Part shown: in pieces, positions 1-7,390 of the stretch
Position numbering within the stretch: position 1 is the first letter of the stretch
Layout: the number at the start of each line of letters is the position of its first letter
Assembly: GCA_023838465.1 (NCBI GenBank)
Contig: JAIVEQ010000016.1
Coordinates: 1-64,000 of the forward strand
Source of the DNA: Candidatus Thiodiazotropha sp.
GTDB taxonomy: Bacteria; Pseudomonadota; Gammaproteobacteria; Chromatiales; Chromatiaceae
Direction: 5' to 3'
DNA: 64,000 nucleotides
Notes under the pieces: generated by a model
What the model saw: only the letters and a program-made list of their open reading frames with translations
The model's database searches: none
What the model was told of the DNA's origin: nothing
Made by a program: the position numbers and the translations under genes

Positions 1-92
1 TTAACCTGGATATGTTCGCTGTGCTCTAAAAGCTCTGCGAGATGAGTCAGGTTGACATCGAAGTACTTATCTTTGATCAGTTGCTGGACAGC
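1..92 (-). pseudogene. Gene fragment, possibly transposase N-terminal region
   Basis: A reading frame of about 30 codons is open across the left edge, with no start or stop inside the window. The peptide includes KDKYFDVNLTHLAELLEH, which recalls the helix-turn-helix N-region of ISNCY/IS1202-type transposases. That resemblance is from memory and is weak. The frame is cut by the IS6-family element that begins at 94. Confidence 0.25.
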
Positions 93-93
93 T

Positions 94-893
94 GGCATTG
101 TCACATTAAGCGATTGGAGGGACAATCCTGCTATGAACAAATCAGATAATCCCTATTATCGGCATCGATTTCCACTAGAAGTGATTAGCCATGCAGTCTG
201 GCTATATCACCGTTTTACTCTCAGCTTTCGTGATATCGAAGAAATACTGGCAATCCGTGGCATTCAGACTTCGTACGAATCCATAAGACGTTGGTGTTTG
301 AAATTTCCACGAAAATTCACAAAATCGCTTCGTAAACGTCAAGGCAAATTGGGTGATATTTGGTACCTGGATGAGGTATTTATAACAGTCAATGGTAAAC
401 GCCAATATCTTTGGCGGGCAGTGGATCAGGATGGCGATGTCATTGATATTCTGATGCAAAGCCGCAGAAATAGGGGGGCGGCGTTGCGTTTCTTTAGAAA
501 ACTGTTTAAAGGTCAGGCATTGATGCCATGGAAAATCATCACCGACAAACTCCGAAGCTACCAGGCAGCCTTGTGTGACATCACACCGTCTCTATCTCAT
601 ATCACCGACCAATACGAGAATAACCGCGCGGAAGTATCGCATCAGCCAACCCGACAGCAGGAGCGACAAATGAGGCGATTTAAATCGCCGGGACAAGCTC
701 AACGCTTCCTATCGTTTCATGGTTTGGTCAACAACTTGTTCCGTCAGCAGAGGCATCTAATTTCTGCTGAAGGCTATCGAATACTGAGAGGACGCGCCTT
801 TGTTACATGGGAGCAGGTGACCTGTGCCTGTTAATTGGAGAAAACTCCAACCCTTGGATTTATATAAACTGCGTTCGTTAATGTGACAATGCC
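94..893 (+). mobile_element. IS6-family insertion sequence, copy A (800 bp)
   Basis: The element is bounded by inverted repeats GGCATTGTCACATTAA on the left and TTAATGTGACAATGCC on the right, and holds one transposase gene. It is 800 bp long. The second copy (2,659-3,458) has the same length and differs at one base seen near the right end (G at 856, T in copy B). The 8 bases on each side (ggacagct and caaatggg) do not match, so no target duplication survives. This suggests rearrangement, or cointegrate-type movement as is usual for the IS6 family. Confidence 0.9.
133..834 (+). CDS. IS6-family DDE transposase, copy A
   Basis: This 233-aa transposase catalyses replicative transposition. It has the compact IS6 layout: an N-terminal helix-turn-helix (FRDIEEILAIRGI, about residues 31-43) and then a DDE catalytic core. 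D appears in WYLDEVFI (about residue 78), the second D in KIITDKLRSY, and E near NNRAEVSHQP. The ATG at 133 is chosen because the gene then starts inside the element. A longer frame from 52 would start in flanking DNA outside the left repeat. The protein is identical to that of copy B. Confidence 0.9.
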   Translation: MNKSDNPYYRHRFPLEVISHAVWLYHRFTLSFRDIEEILAIRGIQTSYESIRRWCLKFPRKFTKSLRKRQGKLGDIWYLDEVFITVNGKRQYLWRAVDQDGDVIDILMQSRRNRGAALRFFRKLFKGQALMPWKIITDKLRSYQAALCDITPSLSHITDQYENNRAEVSHQPTRQQERQMRRFKSPGQAQRFLSFHGLVNNLFRQQRHLISAEGYRILRGRAFVTWEQVTCAC

Positions 894-933
894 CAAATGG
901 GGCATACATCGACCGAGATGTTATTTCGGGTCT

Positions 934-1027
934 ATTGGATTTATATAAACTGCGTTCGTTAATGTGACAATGCCTCTGATTTGTTCATAGCAGGATTGTC
1001 CCTCCAATCGCTTAATGTGACAATGCC
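934..1027. mobile_element. Nested IS6 remnants: one right end joined to an inverted left end
   Basis: Positions 934-973 match the last 40 bases of the 800-bp IS, ending in GTGACAATGCC. Positions 974-1027 are the reverse complement of the first 54 bases of the same IS, including the transposase start region. Both pieces have their outer tip pointing right, so this is not a simple miniature element. It is best explained by one copy inserting 54 bp inside an inverted copy, followed by loss of the rest. Confidence 0.8.
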
Positions 1028-1176
1028 ATCGTGACCCGTATGGGCTGAGACTTCAGGCTCAGTGGCGTAGCCATAGAGCACGCCCGGATACAAAAAAAAC
1101 TTATATTACGGGCATATATGGGTATATTTATAGATATTTCTTGCCTTTATGGGTATTATTGGGTAATTATATCAAT
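1028..1176. other. Leader region of the Fic gene
   Basis: AT-rich and non-coding. It contains the repeated motif ATGGGTAT (in gcatatatgggtatat and again in ctttatgggtattattggg). These could be regulator half-sites for the Fic gene, but no promoter is clear enough to call. Confidence 0.3.
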
Positions 1177-2229
1177 ATGAGCTTTAATACCGACACACTG
1201 ATCATCAGCCCTGAGATCCTCTCACTCATTGCCGAACTTGATGAGTTCAAAGGAGCATGGAAAGCGCTGGGCACCTTGGCTCCGGAGCGTCTATCGGCCC
1301 TGCGCCGGGTCGCCACCATCGAGAGCATCGGCTCTTCCACACGCATTGAGGGCAGCATGCTCTCTGATGCGGACGTAGAGCGGCTTTTATCCAACCTTGA
1401 AATCAAAAAATTCGAGACGCGCGATGAACAGGAGGTTGCCGGATATGCCGGGGTCATGGAAACGGTTTTTGCAAATGCGAATGCCATCGACACCACAGAA
1501 AACCACATCAAACAACTACACCGCGACCTGCTGGTCTACAGTGCCAAAGATGAACGCCACCGGGGTGAATATAAAACCAGCCCCAACCATGTCAGTGCTT
1601 TTGATCTGGAGGGCAAAGAGATCGGGGTTATTTTTGAGACGGCCACGCCGTTTGATACGCCGCGCCTGATGAGCGAGCTTGTGGAGTGGGTTCGAAAAAC
1701 GCTGAATACAAACAAGATGCATCCCCTGCTCGCGATTGCACTGTTCACGGTTGTGTTTCTTGAGATCCATCCGTTTCAGGATGGAAATGGCAGATTGTCA
1801 CGGGTACTGACAAGCTTGCTGCTTTTACGTAGCGGCTATGCCTATGTGCCGTATAGCTCACTGGAAAGCGTCATTGAGCAAACCAAAGAAGGCTATTATC
1901 TGGCGCTACGCTCCACCCAAGGCACCATCCGTAGCAACGCACCGGATTGGCAACCCTGGACGACGTATTTCTTACGCGCGCTGCAACAGCAAAAAGCGCG
2001 GCTGGAGAAAAAGATTGAGCGCGAGCGCATCCTTATCGATATGCTCCCCAAACTTGCCGTTGAAATCCTGGAGCTGGCGCGCCAGCACGGACGCTTAACG
2101 ATTGGCCAGATTGTAAAAATCACCGGAGCCAACCGCAACACCGTCAAGAAACATCTGCAAACGCTGGTAACAGCCAAGCACCTGAGCCAGCACGGCAAGG
2201 GCAAAGGCACCTGGTATGGACGCGCCTAA
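1177..2229 (+). CDS. Fic family protein (class II, self-inhibited AMP transferase)
   Basis: Fic enzymes transfer AMP from ATP to hydroxyl side chains of target proteins. The core motif HPFQDGNGR begins at residue 198 with the catalytic His, and the phosphate-binding DGNGR follows. An inhibitory motif of the form S/TxxxEG (STRIEG, residues 54-59) lies in the N-terminal part, which is the class II arrangement where the enzyme blocks its own active site. The C-terminal 60 residues look like a winged helix (TIGQIVKITGANRNTVKKHL), so it may also bind DNA. The ATG at 1,177 is preferred over an upstream TTG at 1,141 because the shorter protein begins at the usual N-terminal domain. The gene sits alone between two IS6 copies, with no antitoxin gene beside it. 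The target is unknown. Confidence 0.85.
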   Translation: MSFNTDTLIISPEILSLIAELDEFKGAWKALGTLAPERLSALRRVATIESIGSSTRIEGSMLSDADVERLLSNLEIKKFETRDEQEVAGYAGVMETVFANANAIDTTENHIKQLHRDLLVYSAKDERHRGEYKTSPNHVSAFDLEGKEIGVIFETATPFDTPRLMSELVEWVRKTLNTNKMHPLLAIALFTVVFLEIHPFQDGNGRLSRVLTSLLLLRSGYAYVPYSSLESVIEQTKEGYYLALRSTQGTIRSNAPDWQPWTTYFLRALQQQKARLEKKIERERILIDMLPKLAVEILELARQHGRLTIGQIVKITGANRNTVKKHLQTLVTAKHLSQHGKGKGTWYGRA

Positions 2230-2267
2230 ATATTGGAATAACTGAGCAATTAAAAGGAACTTGAGAG

Positions 2268-2365
2268 GGCATTGTCACATTAACGAACGCAGTTTATATA
2301 AATCCAAGGGTTGGAGTTTTCTCCAATTAACAGGCACAGGTCACCTGCTCCCATGTGACAATGCC
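2268..2365 (-). mobile_element. 98-bp miniature IS6 derivative (MITE-like)
   Basis: The sequence starts GGCATTGTCACATTAACG and is the reverse complement of the last roughly 95 bases of the 800-bp IS, including the end of the transposase gene. Where the parent reads CATGTAACAAAGG (complement strand), this copy reads CATGTGACAATGCC, so a second terminal repeat has been made from internal sequence. The result is a short element with 11-bp perfect tips and no gene. Its flanks do not show an 8-bp duplication. Confidence 0.8.
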
Positions 2366-2658
2366 GGAGGAAGATATGCAACAGTTCAGTTTACGCATGC
2401 ATATGAGTGCTTGATCGCTGGGGTGCAAGTTCAAACGTCTTTACCAAAAGCTACCAGTCCTGTAATGCTTTCATTAACCGAAGGGCTCATCCGGAATTTG
2501 AACCGTGTTTGCCAATACGCGCTCTCACAAGAATACAATAAGTTATTAAGTGATCAGTCCGGGGCCGCCATCTCAGATTAAGTATTGACCTTGTCTGAAG
2601 AGGATCGTCGGGTCGGAGTCAACGAGCGGTACCCTTTATTGAGAGAATTGGTTCAGAT
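2366..2658 (+). pseudogene. Remnant coding segment between IS elements
   Basis: One frame stays open from the miniature element to a TAA at 2,579-2,581 and would encode about 70 residues, including SLTEGLIRNLNRVCQYALSQ. It has no start codon of its own; any start lies inside the miniature element. I do not recognise the family. It is probably the 3' part of a gene cut by that element. Positions 2,582-2,658 hold nothing identifiable before the next IS. Confidence 0.3.
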
Positions 2659-3458
2659 GGCATTGTCACATTAAGCGATTGGAGGGACAATCCTGCTATG
2701 AACAAATCAGATAATCCCTATTATCGGCATCGATTTCCACTAGAAGTGATTAGCCATGCAGTCTGGCTATATCACCGTTTTACTCTCAGCTTTCGTGATA
2801 TCGAAGAAATACTGGCAATCCGTGGCATTCAGACTTCGTACGAATCCATAAGACGTTGGTGTTTGAAATTTCCACGAAAATTCACAAAATCGCTTCGTAA
2901 ACGTCAAGGCAAATTGGGTGATATTTGGTACCTGGATGAGGTATTTATAACAGTCAATGGTAAACGCCAATATCTTTGGCGGGCAGTGGATCAGGATGGC
3001 GATGTCATTGATATTCTGATGCAAAGCCGCAGAAATAGGGGGGCGGCGTTGCGTTTCTTTAGAAAACTGTTTAAAGGTCAGGCATTGATGCCATGGAAAA
3101 TCATCACCGACAAACTCCGAAGCTACCAGGCAGCCTTGTGTGACATCACACCGTCTCTATCTCATATCACCGACCAATACGAGAATAACCGCGCGGAAGT
3201 ATCGCATCAGCCAACCCGACAGCAGGAGCGACAAATGAGGCGATTTAAATCGCCGGGACAAGCTCAACGCTTCCTATCGTTTCATGGTTTGGTCAACAAC
3301 TTGTTCCGTCAGCAGAGGCATCTAATTTCTGCTGAAGGCTATCGAATACTGAGAGGACGCGCCTTTGTTACATGGGAGCAGGTGACCTGTGCCTGTTAAT
3401 TGGAGAAAACTCCAACCCTTTGATTTATATAAACTGCGTTCGTTAATGTGACAATGCC
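2659..3458 (+). mobile_element. IS6-family insertion sequence, copy B (800 bp)
   Basis: Same length, repeats and orientation as copy A. Flanking octamers gttcagat and caccgaat do not match each other or the flanks of copy A. The right tip lies directly against the truncated hsdM reading frame, so insertion or an adjacent deletion removed the 5' part of that gene. With copy A it forms a pseudo-compound transposon in direct orientation carrying the Fic gene. Confidence 0.9.
2698..3399 (+). CDS. IS6-family DDE transposase, copy B
   Basis: This 233-aa protein is identical to the transposase of copy A, which implies recent duplication or gene conversion. The start ATG lies 39 bases inside the left repeat. 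Domain layout is as for copy A: helix-turn-helix, then a DDE core. Confidence 0.9.
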   Translation: MNKSDNPYYRHRFPLEVISHAVWLYHRFTLSFRDIEEILAIRGIQTSYESIRRWCLKFPRKFTKSLRKRQGKLGDIWYLDEVFITVNGKRQYLWRAVDQDGDVIDILMQSRRNRGAALRFFRKLFKGQALMPWKIITDKLRSYQAALCDITPSLSHITDQYENNRAEVSHQPTRQQERQMRRFKSPGQAQRFLSFHGLVNNLFRQQRHLISAEGYRILRGRAFVTWEQVTCAC

Positions 3459-4254
3459 CACCGAATGGTTTGTGCCGTTGCGCCGCAACCTCGGCAAGAA
3501 GAACTGCGAGTTCTCCGAGGAACACATCCGCGCCATCAGCGACCTGGTGGTGAATCCGGTCGAAACCGAGAAATCCAAGATTTTTCCCAACGAGGCCTTC
3601 GGCTACTGGAAGGTGACGGTGGACCGGCCGCTGCGCCTTGCCGTTGACCTAAGCCCGACCCGGCTGGAGCGGTTCGAGCAGACTTGCGCCAAGGGCAAGG
3701 AAGAGCCACTGGCCAACCAGGCCAACCGTGTGGCCGAGGCTCTCGGGGCTGGACCGCACCTGGATTTCAACACCTTCATGGACGTTTGTAAGGCCGATGC
3801 CGACAAGCACGGCGTCAAGCTCACCGCCAAGCGCAAGAAGCTGCTTCAAAGCGAACTGAGCGAGACCAGCGAGGACGCCGCGCCGGTGCTGAAGAAGGTT
3901 CATAAGCCGGGCAAGGCCTCGCCCAACCCCATCCACGGCCTGTTCGAAGCCGAAGTGTACGGCAAGACCTGCGTGGTCGAGTACGAGCCGGACACCGCCC
4001 TACGCGACAGCGAGCAGTTGCCGCTGCTGGAAGAAGGCGGCATCGAGGCGTTCTTCCGGCGCGAGGTGCTGCCCTACACCCCGGATGCTTGGATCGATCC
4101 GGGCAAGACACTGGTGGGCTACGAACTCTCCTTCACCCGTCATTTCTACCGGCCCGCGCCCATGCGCAACCTGGATGAGATCAAAGCCGACATCTACGCC
4201 CTGGAGCAGGAAACCGAGGGGCTTCTTGAACAGATTGTCGGGGAGGCGGAATGA
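3459..4254 (+). pseudogene. hsdM: Type I DNA methyltransferase HsdM, 5'-truncated
   Basis: About 265 residues of the C-terminal part of a class I SAM-dependent DNA methyltransferase remain, beginning TEWFVPLRRNLGKKNCEF. The Rossmann SAM-binding motif and the NPPY/F catalytic motif, which lie N-terminal in this family, are absent. The open frame continues back into the terminal repeat of IS copy B, where a GTG or ATG could start it, but a catalytically active protein is not possible from this piece. The stop overlaps the hsdS start (ATGA), so operon coupling is preserved. The missing 5' half is not elsewhere in the window. Confidence 0.8.
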
Positions 4255-5663
4255 TGAAGCTGGCCCCTTATCCAGAATACAAGGACGCGGGGGTGAGCTG
4301 GGTCGGGAGCATTCCCGCGCATTGGCCTGAGAAGCGGGCAAAGTATTACTTCAAAGAAATCGATGAGCGTTCCCAGACAGGCGACGAAGAAATGCTCTCG
4401 GTGTCGCACATCACGGGAGTGACTCCCCGCAGCCAGAAGAACGTGAGCATGTTCAAGGCGGAGTCGAATGTCGGGCAGAAACGTTGCCAACCCGGCGATA
4501 TAGTCATCAATACAATGTGGGCCTGGATGTCCGCATTGGGCGTCTCGAACGACGACGGAATTGTCAGTCCCGCCTATGGCGTTTACCGGCCAAGAAGCAA
4601 CCAGGATTACGACAACTATTATCTCGATCACCTGTTGCGGATTGGAAAATATCGGTCGGAATACATCTGTCGTTCGACAGGTATTCGCTCTTCCCGGCTC
4701 AGGCTCTATCCAGATAAATTTCTGAGAATGCGGGTGGCCTGTCCTCCGCTGGACGAACAGAAAACCATCGCACGATTCCTGAAGGCACAAGACCGCTTGT
4801 TTCGCAAGTTCATCCGTAACAAGCGGCGGCTCATCGAACTGCTCAAGGAGCAGAAGCAGAACGTCATCAACCAGGCCGTGACCCGGGGGCTTGATCTCGA
4901 AGTTAGGCTCAAACCCAGCGGTGTGGAATGGATCGGGGATATTCCGGTGCATTGGGAAGTGCGAAAAGCAAAGCATCTTTGCGAAAAGATAATCGACTGC
5001 AAAAATCGAACTCCACCAGATGGGAAGGAGGACGAGTACAGGGTCGTGCGTACGTCGGACGTAAAAGACGGAAAGTTAATAAACGATGAGATTACTTGGA
5101 CTACCGAAGAGGGTTACAAGATTTGGACGCAGCGAGGTGCGCCGCAAGTAGGTGATGTTTTTTTTACGCGCGAAGCGCCATGTGGCGAGGCATGTATCGT
5201 CCCTGAGGATATGGAGTTATGTATGGGTCAGCGGATGATGTATTTTCGACCAGATTCTGAATTATTAGATAAAGAGTATCTTTTGTTTTCTATTTATGGC
5301 CCGATTGTTCGTGATTACATATCCATCAATACTAATGGAAGTACAGTAGGGCACTTACGTTTAGGCCAAGTTTATTCGCTACCTATTGCCTGGTGCCCTG
5401 TGGAGGAACAAAAGGCAATTGTTACGTTTATTAAGTATGCCTCAGTAATGATTGACGCGGCCATCACCCGCGCCCAACGCGATATCGAGCTGATACGGGA
5501 ATACCGCACCCGGCTAATTTCCGATGTGGTCACCGGCCAGGTTGATGTGCGCGGTATCGAAGTGCCGGATGTTGCCGAACACGAGCTGCTGGCGCTTGTT
5601 GAAGATTCCAAAGGGGCGGATGAGATCATCGACGATGAACTGGAAATGGAGGTTGAGGAATGA
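4251..5663 (+). CDS. hsdS: Type I restriction-modification specificity subunit HsdS
   Basis: HsdS recognises the bipartite DNA target for the type I complex. The 470-aa length and two half-repeats are typical: AGVSWVGSIPAHW near residue 11 and SGVEWIGDIPVHW near residue 222 each open a target-recognition domain. Each half ends in a helical spacer region (LDEQKTIARFLKAQ; VEEQKAIVTFIKYA). Both halves look intact. The start overlaps the hsdM end by 4 bases, and the stop overlaps the start of darT by 4 bases. The middle (about 4,980-5,450) looks more AT-rich than its surroundings, as expected for an exchanged recognition domain. Confidence 0.92.
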   Translation: MMKLAPYPEYKDAGVSWVGSIPAHWPEKRAKYYFKEIDERSQTGDEEMLSVSHITGVTPRSQKNVSMFKAESNVGQKRCQPGDIVINTMWAWMSALGVSNDDGIVSPAYGVYRPRSNQDYDNYYLDHLLRIGKYRSEYICRSTGIRSSRLRLYPDKFLRMRVACPPLDEQKTIARFLKAQDRLFRKFIRNKRRLIELLKEQKQNVINQAVTRGLDLEVRLKPSGVEWIGDIPVHWEVRKAKHLCEKIIDCKNRTPPDGKEDEYRVVRTSDVKDGKLINDEITWTTEEGYKIWTQRGAPQVGDVFFTREAPCGEACIVPEDMELCMGQRMMYFRPDSELLDKEYLLFSIYGPIVRDYISINTNGSTVGHLRLGQVYSLPIAWCPVEEQKAIVTFIKYASVMIDAAITRAQRDIELIREYRTRLISDVVTGQVDVRGIEVPDVAEHELLALVEDSKGADEIIDDELEMEVEE

Positions 5664-6319
5664 CCGTTCCTGCCCAGCCGAAGATCTACCATATTGTACA
5701 TGTCGACCGCTTGCCGTCGATTATTCAAAGCAATGGGATTTGGTGCGATGCGGAGATGATGAAATATTCTGGGTTGGGCACGACGATAGGAATGAGCACT
5801 ATAAAAGCAAGACGCCTCAATGAACTGATCTTGGATAGCCACCCTGGATTGCATGTGGGCGAGTGCGTGCCTTTCTACTTCTGTCCACGATCAGTCATGC
5901 TTTATCTGGTCTATCGAGCAAACGATAGGGAACTAACATATCGTGGTGGACAAGGTCCTATTGTGCATATGGAATTTGACCTTTATTCCGCTGTTGATTG
6001 GGCTGAGGCAAACAGCCGCCGCTGGGCATTCACCTTGTCAAACGCAGGTGCCTGCTATTTCGAGGATCGTTCTAATCTGGCGAATCTTCACGAGATTGAC
6101 TGGGATGCGGTTTCTGCGAATACATGGGCTGGCCAGGGATTGCTACATTCTGGTTCACACGGAAAACAGGCGGAATTTCTGGTTGAAGGTAGTTTTCCTT
6201 GGGAGTTGGTAGAGCGTATTGGGGTTCAGAACCAGGCTACCTATGCCCAGGTGGCACATGCACTAACTGCTGGCGCCCATAAACCGCAGCTCGAGATCAA
6301 GACCGAATGGTATTATTGA
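5660..6319 (+). CDS. darT: DarT, DNA ADP-ribosyltransferase toxin
   Basis: DarT uses NAD+ to ADP-ribosylate thymidine (or another base) in single-stranded DNA, blocking replication. The 219-aa length fits the family (formerly DUF4433). Visible landmarks are the N-terminal IYHIVH (residues 9-14), the central VPFYFCPRSVMLY that shapes the NAD pocket, and the late KQAEFLVEG, whose Glu (residue 172) matches the catalytic Glu. The ATG overlaps the hsdS stop, and the antitoxin follows 13 bases downstream. Expression therefore depends on the restriction operon. Base specificity cannot be read from sequence. Confidence 0.9.
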   Translation: MTVPAQPKIYHIVHVDRLPSIIQSNGIWCDAEMMKYSGLGTTIGMSTIKARRLNELILDSHPGLHVGECVPFYFCPRSVMLYLVYRANDRELTYRGGQGPIVHMEFDLYSAVDWAEANSRRWAFTLSNAGACYFEDRSNLANLHEIDWDAVSANTWAGQGLLHSGSHGKQAEFLVEGSFPWELVERIGVQNQATYAQVAHALTAGAHKPQLEIKTEWYY

Positions 6320-6332
6320 GGAGGATTTTATA

Positions 6333-7376
6333 ATGATTGAATACAAAACAGGCAATATCCTCACTGAAGACGCCGAGGCGATCATCAATACCGTTAATTG
6401 TGTCGGCGTGATGGGCCGCGGTATAGCGCTCCAGTTCAAAAAGGCCTTTCCGGAGAACTTCAAGGCCTATGCCACTGCCTGCAAGCAGAAAGAGGTGCAG
6501 CCAGGGCGTATGTTCGTTTTCGATATGGGTGGCCTGACCAATCCTCGTTACATCATTAACTTTCCTACCAAGAGACATTGGCGGGGCAAGAGCCGCATAG
6601 AGGATATCGAATCAGGACTTGAAGCACTGGCCACAGAGATCAGGGCGCGAGGCATCCACTCTATTGCTGTCCCGCCGCTGGGTAGTGGACTGGGTGGATT
6701 GGATTGGGCGGAAGTAAAACAGCGCATTGAGTGGGCGCTGAGCAGTATGGATGACGTCCGTATCATTATCTTCGAGCCCAAGGGCGCGCCAGAGGCTGAA
6801 AAGATGGTGCGTAACCGGGAAGTACCCAATATGACACCGGGACGGGCAGCGCTTGTAGAGCTGATGCACCGCTATTTGAGTGGGCTGCTCGATCCATTCG
6901 TAACGCTGCTTGAAGTACACAAGCTGATGTACTTCATGCAGGAAGCGGGTGAGCCATTAAAGCTTCGTTATCAGAAAGCCCCTTATGGACCCTACGCCGA
7001 GAATTTGCGCCATGTATTGAATGCCATTGAGGGACATCTGGTTTCCGGTTATGCCGATGGCGGTGACGCGCCGGACAAGCCGCTTCAGCTTGTGCCGGGA
7101 GCTATAGAGGATGCTACTGAATTCCTTAGTGAGCACGATGAGACCAGGCAACGATTCGAGCAAGTCACAAAATTGGTAGAGGGTTTCGAATCTCCCTTCG
7201 GGCTAGAACTGCTGGCCACAGTGCACTGGGTGATGAAGCATGAACAAGCCGATTCCGTGGAAGAAGTGGTTCGCCGCATTCATGCCTGGAGTGAGAGTAA
7301 GCTACAATTCACCCCACGCCAGATAGGTCTTGCTGTCGATGTGTTGTCGCAGAAGAGTTGGGTTAACTCACATTAG
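6333..7376 (+). CDS. darG: DarG, macrodomain antitoxin and DNA ADP-ribosylglycohydrolase
   Basis: DarG removes the ADP-ribose added by DarT and also binds the toxin. Residues 1-155 are a macrodomain: GNILTEDAEAIINTVN, then VGVMGRGIALQFK, then PPLGSGLGGLDW. Lys80 (in NFPTKRHWRG) sits where the catalytic Lys of characterised DarG lies. The remaining 190 residues match the C-terminal DarT-binding region (YMQEAGEPLKLRYQKAPYGP type). A strong ribosome site (GAGGAGG) precedes the ATG. At 347 aa it is full length, so the pair should be functional. Confidence 0.92.
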   Translation: MIEYKTGNILTEDAEAIINTVNCVGVMGRGIALQFKKAFPENFKAYATACKQKEVQPGRMFVFDMGGLTNPRYIINFPTKRHWRGKSRIEDIESGLEALATEIRARGIHSIAVPPLGSGLGGLDWAEVKQRIEWALSSMDDVRIIIFEPKGAPEAEKMVRNREVPNMTPGRAALVELMHRYLSGLLDPFVTLLEVHKLMYFMQEAGEPLKLRYQKAPYGPYAENLRHVLNAIEGHLVSGYADGGDAPDKPLQLVPGAIEDATEFLSEHDETRQRFEQVTKLVEGFESPFGLELLATVHWVMKHEQADSVEEVVRRIHAWSESKLQFTPRQIGLAVDVLSQKSWVNSH

Positions 7377-7390
7377 CCGCGAGGGAGCGC

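Noticed and set aside
4194..4976. A 260-codon minus-strand frame inside hsdS
   Set aside because: Shadow of hsdS; no start signal or family match.
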